IMG/VR virus record: IMGVR_UViG_3300033182_000991
Location: 48,920-112,919 of that record
Source of the DNA: a virus
Direction: 5' to 3' (one strand)
Length of the DNA stretch: 64,000 bases
The notes below the pieces were generated by a model. The model saw only the letters and a program-made list of their open reading frames with translations, had not been told where the DNA came from and ran no database searches. Positions 50,365 to 57,943 of this stretch are shown piece after piece. The first letter of the stretch is position 1. Every line of letters starts with the position of its first letter. The translations under genes and the position numbers were made by a program.

Positions 50365-51094
50365 TAGATTCCATTCTACTTACAAGGTTAAATGTTGCTT
50401 TCTCTAAAGCTCTTTGTGTTGCAATACCTACAGTAGATTGGTCAAATGACATATTAGGGTTCTTGAAGTAACCCTCTCCGATTTGTGTCGATGTTCCTTG
50501 TCCTGATGCGACAATATATTCTGAATTGTCAACATTAACCATACGGATTTGAATACCCATAATGGTTGTGTTTGTTTTGTGAAGTTTTCCTTTGTCATAT
50601 GTTTCACCGTAAGAAACTGAGAAATCGTAAATCTCTGCATATACAATATACTTTGGAAGTAATACACCTTCCATTGTTAATTGTGTTTCACCGTTAGACA
50701 TTCCTTCTAAGTCTGTCTCCCATGCATCTAACATCTGACCTACGATTTGGTCTTTTTCTTCAGCGTATTTGAATCTACCTGTTGTTTCGAAGTTTTCGAC
50801 GATACGGTTAGTAACACCCAAACCTACTCTCTTCTCTCTTAGTTCAGGAAAGAATTCCCATAACTCACTATTCACATTAAGTTTTGATAATTGAATAACT
50901 GTTTTCTCACCTTCAAATGGAGGTAAAGTATTCAGTGATTCTGCCTTTTCAAAATCTGCTTGATATTGAACTGTTGAGATTGATGACTTACACGATGTAG
51001 CCATAGTTCCTACGAAGACTAATGCACATGCAGTTAATACTAACATTAAAGGTGCGACCGTCCATTCTAAAATTGCGTCTTTTCTTGTTCTCAT
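50354..51094 (-). CDS. CsgG/HfaB-like outer-membrane lipoprotein
   Basis: 246 aa. Hydrophobic leader with a candidate lipobox near ATSC (about 34), though the n-region is long. KRVGLGVTNRIVENFETTGRFKYAEE, PKYIVYAEIYDFSVSYGE, and STVGIATQRALEKATFNLVSRM are the CsgG core (which forms the curli export channel). In a phage genome this could make an export pore for the adjacent Ser/Gly-rich protein. Confidence 0.65.
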   Translation of the reverse strand: MRTRKDAILEWTVAPLMLVLTACALVFVGTMATSCKSSISTVQYQADFEKAESLNTLPPFEGEKTVIQLSKLNVNSELWEFFPELREKRVGLGVTNRIVENFETTGRFKYAEEKDQIVGQMLDAWETDLEGMSNGETQLTMEGVLLPKYIVYAEIYDFSVSYGETYDKGKLHKTNTTIMGIQIRMVNVDNSEYIVASGQGTSTQIGEGYFKNPNMSFDQSTVGIATQRALEKATFNLVSRMESNGW

Positions 51095-51111
51095 AATTTC
51101 TAATTTTTATT

Positions 51112-51285
51112 CTAAAGCCTCAAATATATTTCAGTTGTTTCACCTGCTTCTTCTAATCCTTCTAACGATGGGTTAGACTCAAGATTTTCAGCAAGTCCTT
51201 CAACTGAGGTTGTTGCATTATTCACATCAGATTTTGCGTCGTGTTCATTATTAACAACTTCTTTTCCAATATTATTTTCCACCAT
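51112..51285 (-). CDS. Small acidic protein, 57 aa
   Basis: MVENNIGKEVVNNEHDAKSD..., Glu/Asn-rich and without signal peptide. Overlaps the end of 51272-51673 by 14 nt and ends 17 nt before the CsgG-like start, thus part of the same operon. Confidence 0.45.
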   Translation of the reverse strand: MVENNIGKEVVNNEHDAKSDVNNATTSVEGLAENLESNPSLEGLEEAGETTEIYLRL

Positions 51286-51673
51286 TTCTCTGTTCCTTTA
51301 ATTTCTTTAATCTTGCCATTCTTTCGGCATTCGTTTCAGGTTTTTCCTCCACAGGTTCAGGTTGAACTGTTGGTTGTGATGCTGGTACTTCACGAACAGT
51401 TTCTCTTACGATAGTCTGTGTAGGTGCAGCTTGAGGAATTGTTAAATTAATAGTTGGACCCTGAACATTAACATTTTGTTGTTGAGTATTGTTGTTCTCC
51501 ACAGGAACGACAACCTCTGTTGATGTATCTGATTCATCATCACCACCAAAAAGTTCTTCAATGTGTGTTGTTACATATGCACCCGCAGCAGTAACAATTG
51601 TTGTGATAACTCCGATAATTGTCTTCTTAACGGTGCTCATCCCTTCTTTTACGATTTCATCTTTCATATTCAT
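51272..51673 (-). CDS. Membrane-anchored protein with Gln/Pro-rich tail, 133 aa
   Basis: Residues about 13-40 form a membrane helix (TIIGVITTIVTAAGAYVTTHI), then acidic DDESDTST, Gln/Asn/Val (ENNNTQQQNVNV) and Pro/Glu segments, and a basic end (ARLKKLKEQRNGGK). Could connect the inner membrane to periplasmic partners of the cassette. Confidence 0.5.
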   Translation of the reverse strand: MNMKDEIVKEGMSTVKKTIIGVITTIVTAAGAYVTTHIEELFGGDDESDTSTEVVVPVENNNTQQQNVNVQGPTINLTIPQAAPTQTIVRETVREVPASQPTVQPEPVEEKPETNAERMARLKKLKEQRNGGK

Positions 51674-51701
51674 TGAGTTTTATTTGATTTATTAAAAAGG
51701 C

Positions 51702-51725
51702 TATGGGGGAGATAAACTCCCCCTT
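51702..51725 (-). terminator. Hairpin after the T9SS protein gene
   Basis: GGGGGAG-TTTAT-CTCCCCC with only a delayed T-run (ATAGCCTTTTT) on the minus strand. A weak terminator or an mRNA-stabilising stem. Confidence 0.5.
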
Positions 51726-51729
51726 ATTA

Positions 51730-53658
51730 TTAATATTTAATAATTCTTGTGTTCTTAGATTTGTCAGATGTTGTCATTCTTACAATGTATGTTCCTGAAG
51801 GAACCTTAGACATATCAATCCACGTTGAGTAGAAAGACAAACCTGTAGTTTCAAATTCTTCAGAGTATTGTAATTGACCTAACATATTGTAGAACTCCAC
51901 TCTAAATGGTGAGTCAGACAATGAGTAGAAATCAATAAACACATAGTCGTTAGTGACAGGGTTAGGGTAGATTAAGAATGATTCCATCATCTCGTTAATC
52001 TTAGGGTCATTAGAACGTTTACCCACATAAACAATCGTACCATCTGTAGGAGTTGGTTTGATATTTAAGTCGTCAGCGTGTTCTGAACCAGCACCTTTGT
52101 TAAAGACTCTAATTTGTGATTCCGTCCAATCTGTTGAAACCACGTCGAACTTAAATGTGATAACCTCTTGGTCTCCCTCAATAACAGCAGGTGACATATT
52201 CGTTTCGTGACCACCCCACAATACTTTACCATATTCAAATGATATAAATGAATTCCATTGACTTAATAGTTGTGAAGTTTGGACACCTTTGAATTGGAAA
52301 TAGTTTGTGTCAAACTCCAATCCGATTTGTGCCGCTCCAATCTTATTACCGTGAGTGTAGATAGTGATAGGAACCTCAACCTCATTTAATGCTGGTGTCA
52401 ACTTAGGAACTCTGAATTCCACAGTGTCTTCAATCGTAGAATAAAGAACACCCATATCCATAACCCAATCAGATGGGTCACCTGGGTTAGCCTTCATTGC
52501 AATTTGTAACATTTGGTTATTCACACCTGTTGAAGTAGCGTCACCCAAAACAAATACTCTATATCTTAACGAGTCTAAACCATTAACCACTGAATCCAAT
52601 TCGTAACCACCATCAATACCTGAGAAAGTTGATGGAGATGCGACGATTGTGTTGTATTCAGTTTCTCTTAATAGTTTTACGTTATTTTCACCAGTAACAA
52701 ATGATGACCAATCAGTTGCAGAAGATGCGACTCTGTTGAAAACCAAGAAACCATCCGCAATTGTGATATCGTCAGATAAGTTAACGTCTGATTGTTGTTG
52801 ACCGTAAGAAGTTATAGTGTCAGCAAAAATAGTATGACCGATGATTTTGTATGCGTCCGTAACATTGATTGCACCGTCATCACCCATATTAGATGAATTA
52901 AGAACAACTTTCAAATCGTAGAATGAACTATCGTAAGGGATTACGACTGACGCAAGACCCATAGAGTCAGTATAGAAAGAAGTTGCTCCTTGAGTGTATG
53001 TTTGGTCGGTTTTAAGTTTGTAGTCGTATCTAATTAAAACACTATCAGCACCTGATGAGTTAGTGATGGTAGATGTGCCTACATTTAATACTCTAACAGG
53101 GAATGTAACAGATGGTTGAATAAAGTTACCACCATAGTTGTGCATACCTAAAGTAACGTCAACACCACCTGATGTAGTTGCTAAGTTACTATAAGAAGTT
53201 GCCCCTGCGATTGCCATTGAATCCACAGCAGTTGGGTCAAAACCATTTTTGTGTGGTAATTCAACCTTTAAGATTGCACCGTCTGGCCAATCAAATGTAG
53301 AGTTACTTGCGGTATAAACCATTGAGAAATTTACCCAATCGTCATCCGTGTAGTAAGCACCATATTTGGTTGTAATTGTTGATGTTACAGGACCCCATTT
53401 AATAATTGGAGTGTCGAAACTCGCACTATCGTAGAAGAATCTTGCCTGTAAACCTTGAATTGTCTGAGATGTAGGGTTTTGATAGTGAAGATAGATAACC
53501 GTCGTATCTTCAATGATGGTACCCAATGTGAATACCGTATCAATCAAGAAATACGGAGAATTCGTGTTTGGAGATGTTAAAGTTTCAGTTTTACCATTCT
53601 GAGCGAATAATCCAGCTGAAAGCACCAACCCCATAAGAGTTAGTAGTAATTTTTTCAT
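51730..53658 (-). CDS. Secreted T9SS type-A protein with cohesin/dockerin-like modules
   Basis: 642 aa. Signal peptide at 1-19. Beta domains; DDGAINVTDAYKIIGHTIF and VNLSDDITIADGFLVFNRV (about 255-310) are two dockerin-like calcium loops; VEVPITIYTHGNKIGAAQIGLEFD... to about 555 is cohesin-like; the last 80 residues hold SFLIYPNPVTNDYVFID...GTYIVRMTTSDK..RIIKY, the type-A T9SS sorting domain. The signals predict surface display by the host T9SS. Such modules normally bind each other, so the protein may self-assemble or attach partners. Confidence 0.85.
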   Translation of the reverse strand: MKKLLLTLMGLVLSAGLFAQNGKTETLTSPNTNSPYFLIDTVFTLGTIIEDTTVIYLHYQNPTSQTIQGLQARFFYDSASFDTPIIKWGPVTSTITTKYGAYYTDDDWVNFSMVYTASNSTFDWPDGAILKVELPHKNGFDPTAVDSMAIAGATSYSNLATTSGGVDVTLGMHNYGGNFIQPSVTFPVRVLNVGTSTITNSSGADSVLIRYDYKLKTDQTYTQGATSFYTDSMGLASVVIPYDSSFYDLKVVLNSSNMGDDGAINVTDAYKIIGHTIFADTITSYGQQQSDVNLSDDITIADGFLVFNRVASSATDWSSFVTGENNVKLLRETEYNTIVASPSTFSGIDGGYELDSVVNGLDSLRYRVFVLGDATSTGVNNQMLQIAMKANPGDPSDWVMDMGVLYSTIEDTVEFRVPKLTPALNEVEVPITIYTHGNKIGAAQIGLEFDTNYFQFKGVQTSQLLSQWNSFISFEYGKVLWGGHETNMSPAVIEGDQEVITFKFDVVSTDWTESQIRVFNKGAGSEHADDLNIKPTPTDGTIVYVGKRSNDPKINEMMESFLIYPNPVTNDYVFIDFYSLSDSPFRVEFYNMLGQLQYSEEFETTGLSFYSTWIDMSKVPSGTYIVRMTTSDKSKNTRIIKY

Positions 53659-53753
53659 TTAAGGAATAATTTTTAGTTTTATTAGTTAGTTAACCAATAA
53701 ATAGTCAATTATCCCCTAAATGAAATGTGATTTAATGGTATGTCTCAATTGAG

Positions 53754-54134
53754 TTATTTTTCTATGTTTTTCAACCTTAACCAGTTCTTAATACTTAAGA
53801 TTGCGGTGGTTAAAACAACCATACCTCCGATGAAGAATAGACCGTCAAACTTGTTGTGAGATGAAGTGAGGTATGTAAGTTCTACCAAACCTATCATATA
53901 ACCAAACCACATGATAACCCATACCAAGTCAGGGATTCTTTTAACTTTCTTCTCCACTTTCTCCACTTTCTCATCATGAACGACTCTTGAAAGTGCGTCT
54001 TGTAAGTCTTTACCGTATGCAGGCACTTTAGAAGTGGTACCATCTTCAGATAAAATGGTTATTTCATACTTCAACCATTCAGGGAAGGATTCTGATGTCT
54101 TTCTGTATTCAGCGTGAATTGCTTTCTTTTTCAT
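53754..54134 (-). CDS. Two-span membrane protein, 126 aa
   Basis: N-terminal soluble part (residues 1-60) then two hydrophobic helices (about 68-88 and 98-118). Downstream-most gene of the 56.4-53.7 kb operon. Function unknown. Confidence 0.6.
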   Translation of the reverse strand: MKKKAIHAEYRKTSESFPEWLKYEITILSEDGTTSKVPAYGKDLQDALSRVVHDEKVEKVEKKVKRIPDLVWVIMWFGYMIGLVELTYLTSSHNKFDGLFFIGGMVVLTTAILSIKNWLRLKNIEK

Positions 54135-54691
54135 TACTTAATTTCTTCTCTGATGATTTCAATAATCCTACGCAAAGCGTGGTCACCTACTTTCACCATA
54201 TGATACGGAATCTTATTGTCATCCAATATCTTTTTTATTATTTCGTCATACTTCTCAGACTCATCCTCTGTTTGAAATCTCCCTTCCTGTTGAAACTTTC
54301 TATCGGCTCTATCTAAGAAAATATTTACGTTTTCATAACTATTAAATAGTTCCAAAACCATGGAATCAAAACTATCGTTATAAAACTTAGCAGGATAATC
54401 ACCTGTATACCCATTTTTATAGGCTAACGACAATAATAATGGAGAATCTAAAATAATGTAGTTTACTTTACCATAAGAACGAACAATTCCTCTATGTTGG
54501 TTGGCCAAGATATAAAGTTGGTCGGTAATCTGTGAGTTGTTGTCCTCCCAAGCCACCTGCTTTGGGAATTCATAAGGGTTATCACAACTAAGTCCCTTGC
54601 TCTTAAATGTATAGAAGAGACCTGAAGATATGGTTGATTTACCACTACCAGGTCCTCCAAATAAATTTATGATTACGGTTCTTTTATCCAT
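54134..54691 (-). CDS. P-loop NTPase, thymidylate/deoxynucleoside-kinase-like
   Basis: 185 aa. Walker A GGPGSGKST (about 12-20); LDSPLLLSL and a KFQQEGRFQTEDES segment (DxxxR/LID-like: DRADRKFQQEGR) suggest a nucleoside or nucleotide kinase fold. Overlaps both neighbours. Could feed dNTP pools; alternatively a phage-type AAA_28 ATPase. Confidence 0.65.
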   Translation of the reverse strand: MDKRTVIINLFGGPGSGKSTISSGLFYTFKSKGLSCDNPYEFPKQVAWEDNNSQITDQLYILANQHRGIVRSYGKVNYIILDSPLLLSLAYKNGYTGDYPAKFYNDSFDSMVLELFNSYENVNIFLDRADRKFQQEGRFQTEDESEKYDEIIKKILDDNKIPYHMVKVGDHALRRIIEIIREEIK

Positions 54692-54844
54692 TTATCCAAA
54701 TACACGAGATGTGATGGTTAATAATCCGTAGATTGTTAATACTCCAAGCAAAAGAATGATGGAGTTATAAGCCATCTTTCCGTATGACTCGTATTGTTTT
54801 TTACTACGACCTTGAAAGTCGTCGGGGTTGTATTCTTCTTTCAT
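54692..54844 (-). CDS. Small single-span membrane protein, 50 aa
   Basis: MKEEYNPDDFQGRSKKQYES... with a C-terminal membrane helix (about 26-44). Overlaps the methyltransferase gene by 1 nt (TAATG); stop adjacent to the next start. Confidence 0.6.
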   Translation of the reverse strand: MKEEYNPDDFQGRSKKQYESYGKMAYNSIILLLGVLTIYGLLTITSRVFG

Positions 54845-55479
54845 TACTTAAGTGTTATGGTTGGACAATAAAAAATCTTTGAATCCTCAGGCCAATAATA
54901 ATCACCAGTCGGATTTTGAAGTGAGTGAGCGTCAACATGAGACAATTCAACACCCTCCACCTCAAAGTTACAAATATCTTTCAAATATTCATAATCATAT
55001 TCTCTGATTAATAAATCTTTGTTATCACGATTGTGGGAAACGTTATTGAAGAATGAGTAAACACCATCCTCTTTGAGTATATTAGGTAGGTAAGTATGGA
55101 ACTCATCCAACTCCTCATTCCACGTGTCAATATAGATACCATCAAACTTCGGAAGGAATTTTAAGTACCATCTCCAATCACCATAAAGGATTTTAACGTG
55201 AGGTTTCAAATGCCACCCATCTTCCAACATCTTAGTATATACGTCCAAATGGGCTTCAATAATCCAATGTTCTTCAATGTCATATTCTTCAATGTAAGTG
55301 TCAATGATACCCATACCGAAACCGACATTGAGTACCCTACCTCCTTTTTGACAGACAATCTCTGCACTCTTTTTCATGATTGGGTCTTCCCAATCCATCA
55401 TTACCGCCATACCGTACTCGTCCATAAGACGACCATCATCAGTATAGGTTAACCTTTGGTCAATGTAATCCTTCTCCAT
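54844..55479 (-). CDS. SAM-dependent methyltransferase, RMT2/guanidinoacetate-methyltransferase-like (copy 1)
   Basis: 211 aa. AVMMDWEDPIMKKSAEIV then GGRVLNVGFGMGIIDTYI (motif I) and WIIEAHLDV, with YGDWRWYL: the plan of RMT2/GAMT N-methyltransferases. A second related enzyme lies at 57943. These families methylate guanidino groups (arginine side chains, guanidinoacetate); the actual acceptor is unknown. Confidence 0.75.
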   Translation of the reverse strand: MEKDYIDQRLTYTDDGRLMDEYGMAVMMDWEDPIMKKSAEIVCQKGGRVLNVGFGMGIIDTYIEEYDIEEHWIIEAHLDVYTKMLEDGWHLKPHVKILYGDWRWYLKFLPKFDGIYIDTWNEELDEFHTYLPNILKEDGVYSFFNNVSHNRDNKDLLIREYDYEYLKDICNFEVEGVELSHVDAHSLQNPTGDYYWPEDSKIFYCPTITLK

Positions 55480-55628
55480 TAGTTCATTCTTCTTGCTATG
55501 GACATTAATTGGTCCTCCAAAATAACTTTACACTTATCGTTGGAACAAAGATAAAAGTCCCCCTGATTTGCTGTTGTTGTGATTATTTTGGTGGCCTCAT
55601 TACCACAAATAAAACAAGTGTGTTTCAT
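55479..55628 (-). CDS. Small zinc-finger-like protein, 49 aa
   Basis: MKHTCFICGNEATKIITTTA..., with CFIC (5-8) and CSNDKC (28-33), a likely zinc site. Overlaps both adjacent genes by 1 nt, so translationally coupled. Confidence 0.6.
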   Translation of the reverse strand: MKHTCFICGNEATKIITTTANQGDFYLCSNDKCKVILEDQLMSIARRMN

Positions 55629-55792
55629 TATTTGATGTTTTTAAGTTTTTCCAAGATTTGTTTGATTCTTCGTTCGTAGACTGCTGCTTTCTCAGAGTAT
55701 CCGTTTCCCACTGCTCTATTATATCTTTTCTGAAGTTGATGTAATTTATGACCTAACTTCAAACGGTCCCATTTGTTTAAGATTTTTCTCAT
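55628..55792 (-). CDS. Small basic helical protein, 54 aa
   Basis: MRKILNKWDRLKLGHKLHQL..., highly basic helices; 1-nt and 4-nt overlaps with neighbours. May bind nucleic acid. Confidence 0.55.
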   Translation of the reverse strand: MRKILNKWDRLKLGHKLHQLQKRYNRAVGNGYSEKAAVYERRIKQILEKLKNIK

Positions 55793-56163
55793 TTCTTTTT
55801 GAAATATTTAACCATTATATGTCCACTTTTATAGTTTGTCGCCAATGGTACATCGTGGACATCACATAATCTCATTAACATTTGAACATCAGGTTCGTGA
55901 GGGTGCTTATCTAATGGGTCACGAAAAAAGAATACCCCATCAATCTCTCCACGAGTAACCATTGCACCAATCTCAGCATCTCCACCTAAAGGACCTGAAG
56001 CTACCGCTTCCACCTTATCAACACCTGCATGTAATATTTTTTTACCTGTGGTACCTGTGGTAACGATGGATACATCAACTCTATTGAAAAAATCCAGTCG
56101 CTTCATTACAAAAGCAACCATATCCGATTTTTTACCATCGTGGGCGATAAGTGCTAACTTCAT
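55789..56163 (-). CDS. mgsA: Methylglyoxal synthase
   Basis: 124 aa. The family is plain: ALIAHDGKKSDM, TGTTGKKI, SGPLGGDAEIGA (phosphate loop; catalytic Asp), FFRDPLDKHPHEPDVQMLMRLC and PLATN. It turns dihydroxyacetone phosphate into methylglyoxal plus phosphate. In a phage it may rewire host triose metabolism, release phosphate, or make a toxic metabolite. Slightly shorter than the about 150-aa bacterial enzymes but the core is intact. Confidence 0.92.
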   Translation of the reverse strand: MKLALIAHDGKKSDMVAFVMKRLDFFNRVDVSIVTTGTTGKKILHAGVDKVEAVASGPLGGDAEIGAMVTRGEIDGVFFFRDPLDKHPHEPDVQMLMRLCDVHDVPLATNYKSGHIMVKYFKKK

Positions 56164-56393
56164 AATTCTAAATCTATATTGTATTGATTGAGAATACCAT
56201 AAAAGATATCTTGGATTTCTTCATATGCTTTGTAGGTATCTACCGACAAATCATCAGGTGCGTACTTAACCTTTTTTCTAAGTTCCTGAGACATATCCCA
56301 TAGAGCAATACTCATATCCTTAGCCTTTAACATCATCTGATGCTCCATACGGTCGTCTTCGTCCTGTAAGTCAAATTCAAATCGTGCTTTCAT
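56160..56393 (-). CDS. Small helical protein, 77 aa
   Basis: Acidic start then HQMMLKAKDMSIALWDMSQELR, two or three long helices. First gene of the coupled operon, 4-nt overlap with mgsA. The helical, Glu/Asp-rich character recalls small MazG-like subunits, but motifs are missing. Confidence 0.5.
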   Translation of the reverse strand: MKARFEFDLQDEDDRMEHQMMLKAKDMSIALWDMSQELRKKVKYAPDDLSVDTYKAYEEIQDIFYGILNQYNIDLEL

Positions 56394-56411
56394 GATATTT
56401 TTTTTTTAATG

Positions 56412-56484
<73 letters not shown>

Positions 56485-56522
56485 ATAAGACAAATATAGT
56501 CCAAATGTTTTAAAAAAACAAG

Positions 56523-56596
56523 TGGAGGATATCGGAGTCGAACCGATGACCCCTTGCGTGCAAGGCAAGTGCTCTGGCCAACTGAGCTAATCCCCC
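56523..56596 (-). tRNA. tRNA-Ala(UGC)
   Basis: Acceptor GGGGGAT/ATCCTCC, anticodon stem-loop CTTGC-CTTGCAC-GCAAG. Confidence 0.92.
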
Positions 56597-56607
56597 ATTT
56601 TTATTAG

Positions 56608-56679
56608 CGGTCCGTGCGGGAATCGAACCCGCCATACCGGCGTGACAGGCCGGCGTTATAGCCGATTAACTAACGGACC
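56608..56679 (-). tRNA. tRNA-Asp(GUC)
   Basis: Acceptor GGTCCGT/ACGGACC, anticodon arm CCGGC-CTGTCAC-GCCGG, discriminator G. Confidence 0.92.
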
Positions 56680-56685
56680 AATTTG

Positions 56686-56758
56686 AGCGGAAGACGGGAT
56701 TCGAACCCGCGACCTTCTGCTTGGCAAGCAGATGCTCTACCAACTGAGCTACTTTCGC
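56686..56758 (-). tRNA. tRNA-Gly(GCC)
   Basis: Acceptor GCGAAAG/CTTCCGC with an A-C mismatch, anticodon arm TCTGC-TTGCCAA-GCAGA. Confidence 0.88.
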
Positions 56759-56769
56759 ACAAAAAAAGA

Positions 56770-56822
56770 TGAGGTTCTTTTTTCAAGACACATAGTTCCA
56801 ACGCGTATTGTGTGTCTCCCCA
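56770..56822 (-). ncRNA. Structured spacer in tRNA array
   Basis: On the minus strand AGACACA...TGTGTCT forms a 7-bp stem with an 18-nt loop (AATACGCGTTGGAACTA), then an A-rich tail. Between tRNA-fMet and tRNA-Gly; either a processing spacer or a small RNA. Confidence 0.4.
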
Positions 56823-56829
56823 TCCGTAG

Positions 56830-56901
56830 TGGCGGGGGAGGGAATCGAACCCCCGACCTCAAGGTTATGAGCCTTGCGAGCTACCTCTGCTCTACCCCGC
56901 G
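56830..56901 (-). tRNA. tRNA-fMet (initiator, CAU)
   Basis: CGCGGGG start with a C1-C72 mismatch and A11-T24 pair, both initiator marks; anticodon loop CTCATAA; T-arm GTTCGATTC. Confidence 0.9.
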
Positions 56902-56908
56902 ATATCAG

Positions 56909-56982
56909 AGCCTCCAGAGGGATTCGAACCCACGACCCCGAGATTACAAATCACGTGCTCTGGCCAGCTGAGCTATGGAGGC
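56909..56982 (-). tRNA. tRNA-Thr(UGU)
   Basis: Acceptor GCCTCCA/TGGAGGC, anticodon loop TTTGTAA with one T-T mismatch in the stem. Confidence 0.88.
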
Positions 56983-56986
56983 ATTT

Positions 56987-57081
56987 GAGTTACTTCAGAC
57001 AGGCATTCTACTCCCAGCTCCGAGGAATTGTATCTAACTTAGCCCTACTCACCGCTGTATGGGTACCTGAAGACGTAACTC
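56987..57081 (-). ncRNA. Structured spacer RNA, about 95 nt, in tRNA array
   Basis: Ends pair: GAGTTA and CTTCAG (minus 5') with CTGAAG and TAACTC, a 12-bp closing stem with a 3-nt bulge (ACG). The interior has GGTACCC...GGGC-type complements. Not a tRNA (no T-loop). It lies between tRNA-Glu and tRNA-Thr. Confidence 0.5.
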
Positions 57082-57090
57082 TTTTTTTAG

Positions 57091-57163
57091 TAGCCCGACG
57101 GGGAATCGAACCCCGCTTTTATCCGTGAAAGGGATATGTCCTAAACCGATAGACGACCGGGCC
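57091..57163 (-). tRNA. tRNA-Glu(UUC)
   Basis: Acceptor GGCCCGG/TCGGGCT (two G-T pairs), anticodon arm TATCC-CTTTCAC-GGATA. First tRNA after the host-type promoter at 57197-57227. Confidence 0.9.
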
Positions 57164-57196
57164 ATACTACTTAAACCATCATTTCAAAGAACACTA

Positions 57197-57227
57197 CAAA
57201 TATACAACTCTTTTTCTTTCTATCAAA
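57197..57227 (-). promoter_or_regulatory. Bacteroidetes-type promoter of the tRNA block
   Basis: Minus strand TTTG (57227-57224), 19-nt spacer, TATATTTG (57204-57197), about 34 nt ahead of tRNA-Glu. Strong match. Confidence 0.8.
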
Positions 57228-57239
57228 CTATCGGACATA

Positions 57240-57266
57240 AAAAAACCCACCTTTTTGAGGTGGGTC
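57240..57266 (-). terminator. Intrinsic terminator
   Basis: Minus strand ACCCACCT-CAAA-AAGGTGGGT plus T6, closing the transcript of the 22-aa ORF and upstream genes just before the tRNA promoter. Confidence 0.88.
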
Positions 57267-57292
57267 TTTAAGTATCTTACGTTATGACAATA

Positions 57293-57361
57293 CTATCCCA
57301 CCTCCGACTTTCGTGGAGTATCACCTTCCGTACCTGGTGTGATATGTAAAATAGTTTTCAT
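57293..57361 (-). CDS. Very small ORF, 22 aa
   Basis: MKTILHITPGTEGDTPRKSE plus two residues. It has a TATTTATA element (57385-57392) 23 nt upstream and a strong terminator downstream, making a complete mini transcription unit of about 120 nt. It could equally be a small RNA whose AGGTACGGAAGG...CCACGAAAGTCGG region folds. Confidence 0.35.
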   Translation of the reverse strand: MKTILHITPGTEGDTPRKSEVG

Positions 57362-57411
57362 TGAATGTATTATCTGTTTGAGATTATAAATATAACTAAC
57401 AATCAAAAAAA

Positions 57412-57690
57412 TTAAACAGTCATCATATAAAGACCGTAAGAAAAATCCGCAGACTCCTTATAAGTCTTTGCTCTACGACAAGTTTCAGGGTTTACACGAA
57501 GTTGAGTGTAAGTAGGGTTTTGTTTCTCCCATTCTTTACGCTCACGATTGACCTTGGCGATTGCTTCACGCTTTGTTTTCGCCCAAACTGAGTTACCACC
57601 AGTGGTTGGTTTGAACTCCTTAGAACCAGGTTTGGCTTCCAACCAACCGAACAAGTATTCTGATTCTCCCTTTGAATTTTTGTATGTCAT
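57412..57690 (-). CDS. Hypothetical basic protein, 92 aa
   Basis: Basic, with SVWAKTKREAIAKVNRERKEWEKQNP, a Lys/Arg-rich helix, and a C-terminal RRAKTYKES. Possibly nucleic-acid binding. A TATATTTG box lies just upstream (57713-57720). Confidence 0.55.
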   Translation of the reverse strand: MTYKNSKGESEYLFGWLEAKPGSKEFKPTTGGNSVWAKTKREAIAKVNRERKEWEKQNPTYTQLRVNPETCRRAKTYKESADFSYGLYMMTV

Positions 57691-57724
57691 ATCTCTTTCC
57701 TTTTAACACTACAAATATAAGCAA

Positions 57725-57943
57725 TTATTCTTTCTCTTTGGAAAAAATTCTAAATCTTTTTTTACTTACTTTCCACTTTAATTCACTTCCTTCCCAAGGA
57801 CCTACCTCCAACTTTAATGTGCTACGGTCAATGGCGTCCTTATCTGTTAAGGGTTCGGTGGATTCACCAAACTTAATGGGGTCATCATTGTCAAATTGAA
57901 TGTAATATTCAACTCCGTGTTCAAAGTATTTCTTTTCTTCCAT
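57725..57943 (-). CDS. Hypothetical protein, 72 aa
   Basis: 72 aa; MEEKKYFEHGVEYYIQFDND, beta-rich acidic front half and basic end (KVSKKRFRIFSKEK). Overlaps the methyltransferase gene by 1 nt. Confidence 0.5.
   Translation of the reverse strand: MEEKKYFEHGVEYYIQFDNDDPIKFGESTEPLTDKDAIDRSTLKLEVGPWEGSELKWKVSKKRFRIFSKEKE

Noticed and set aside
56732-57128. Plus-strand ORFs through the tRNA block
   Set aside because: They are antisense readings of well-formed tRNA genes.
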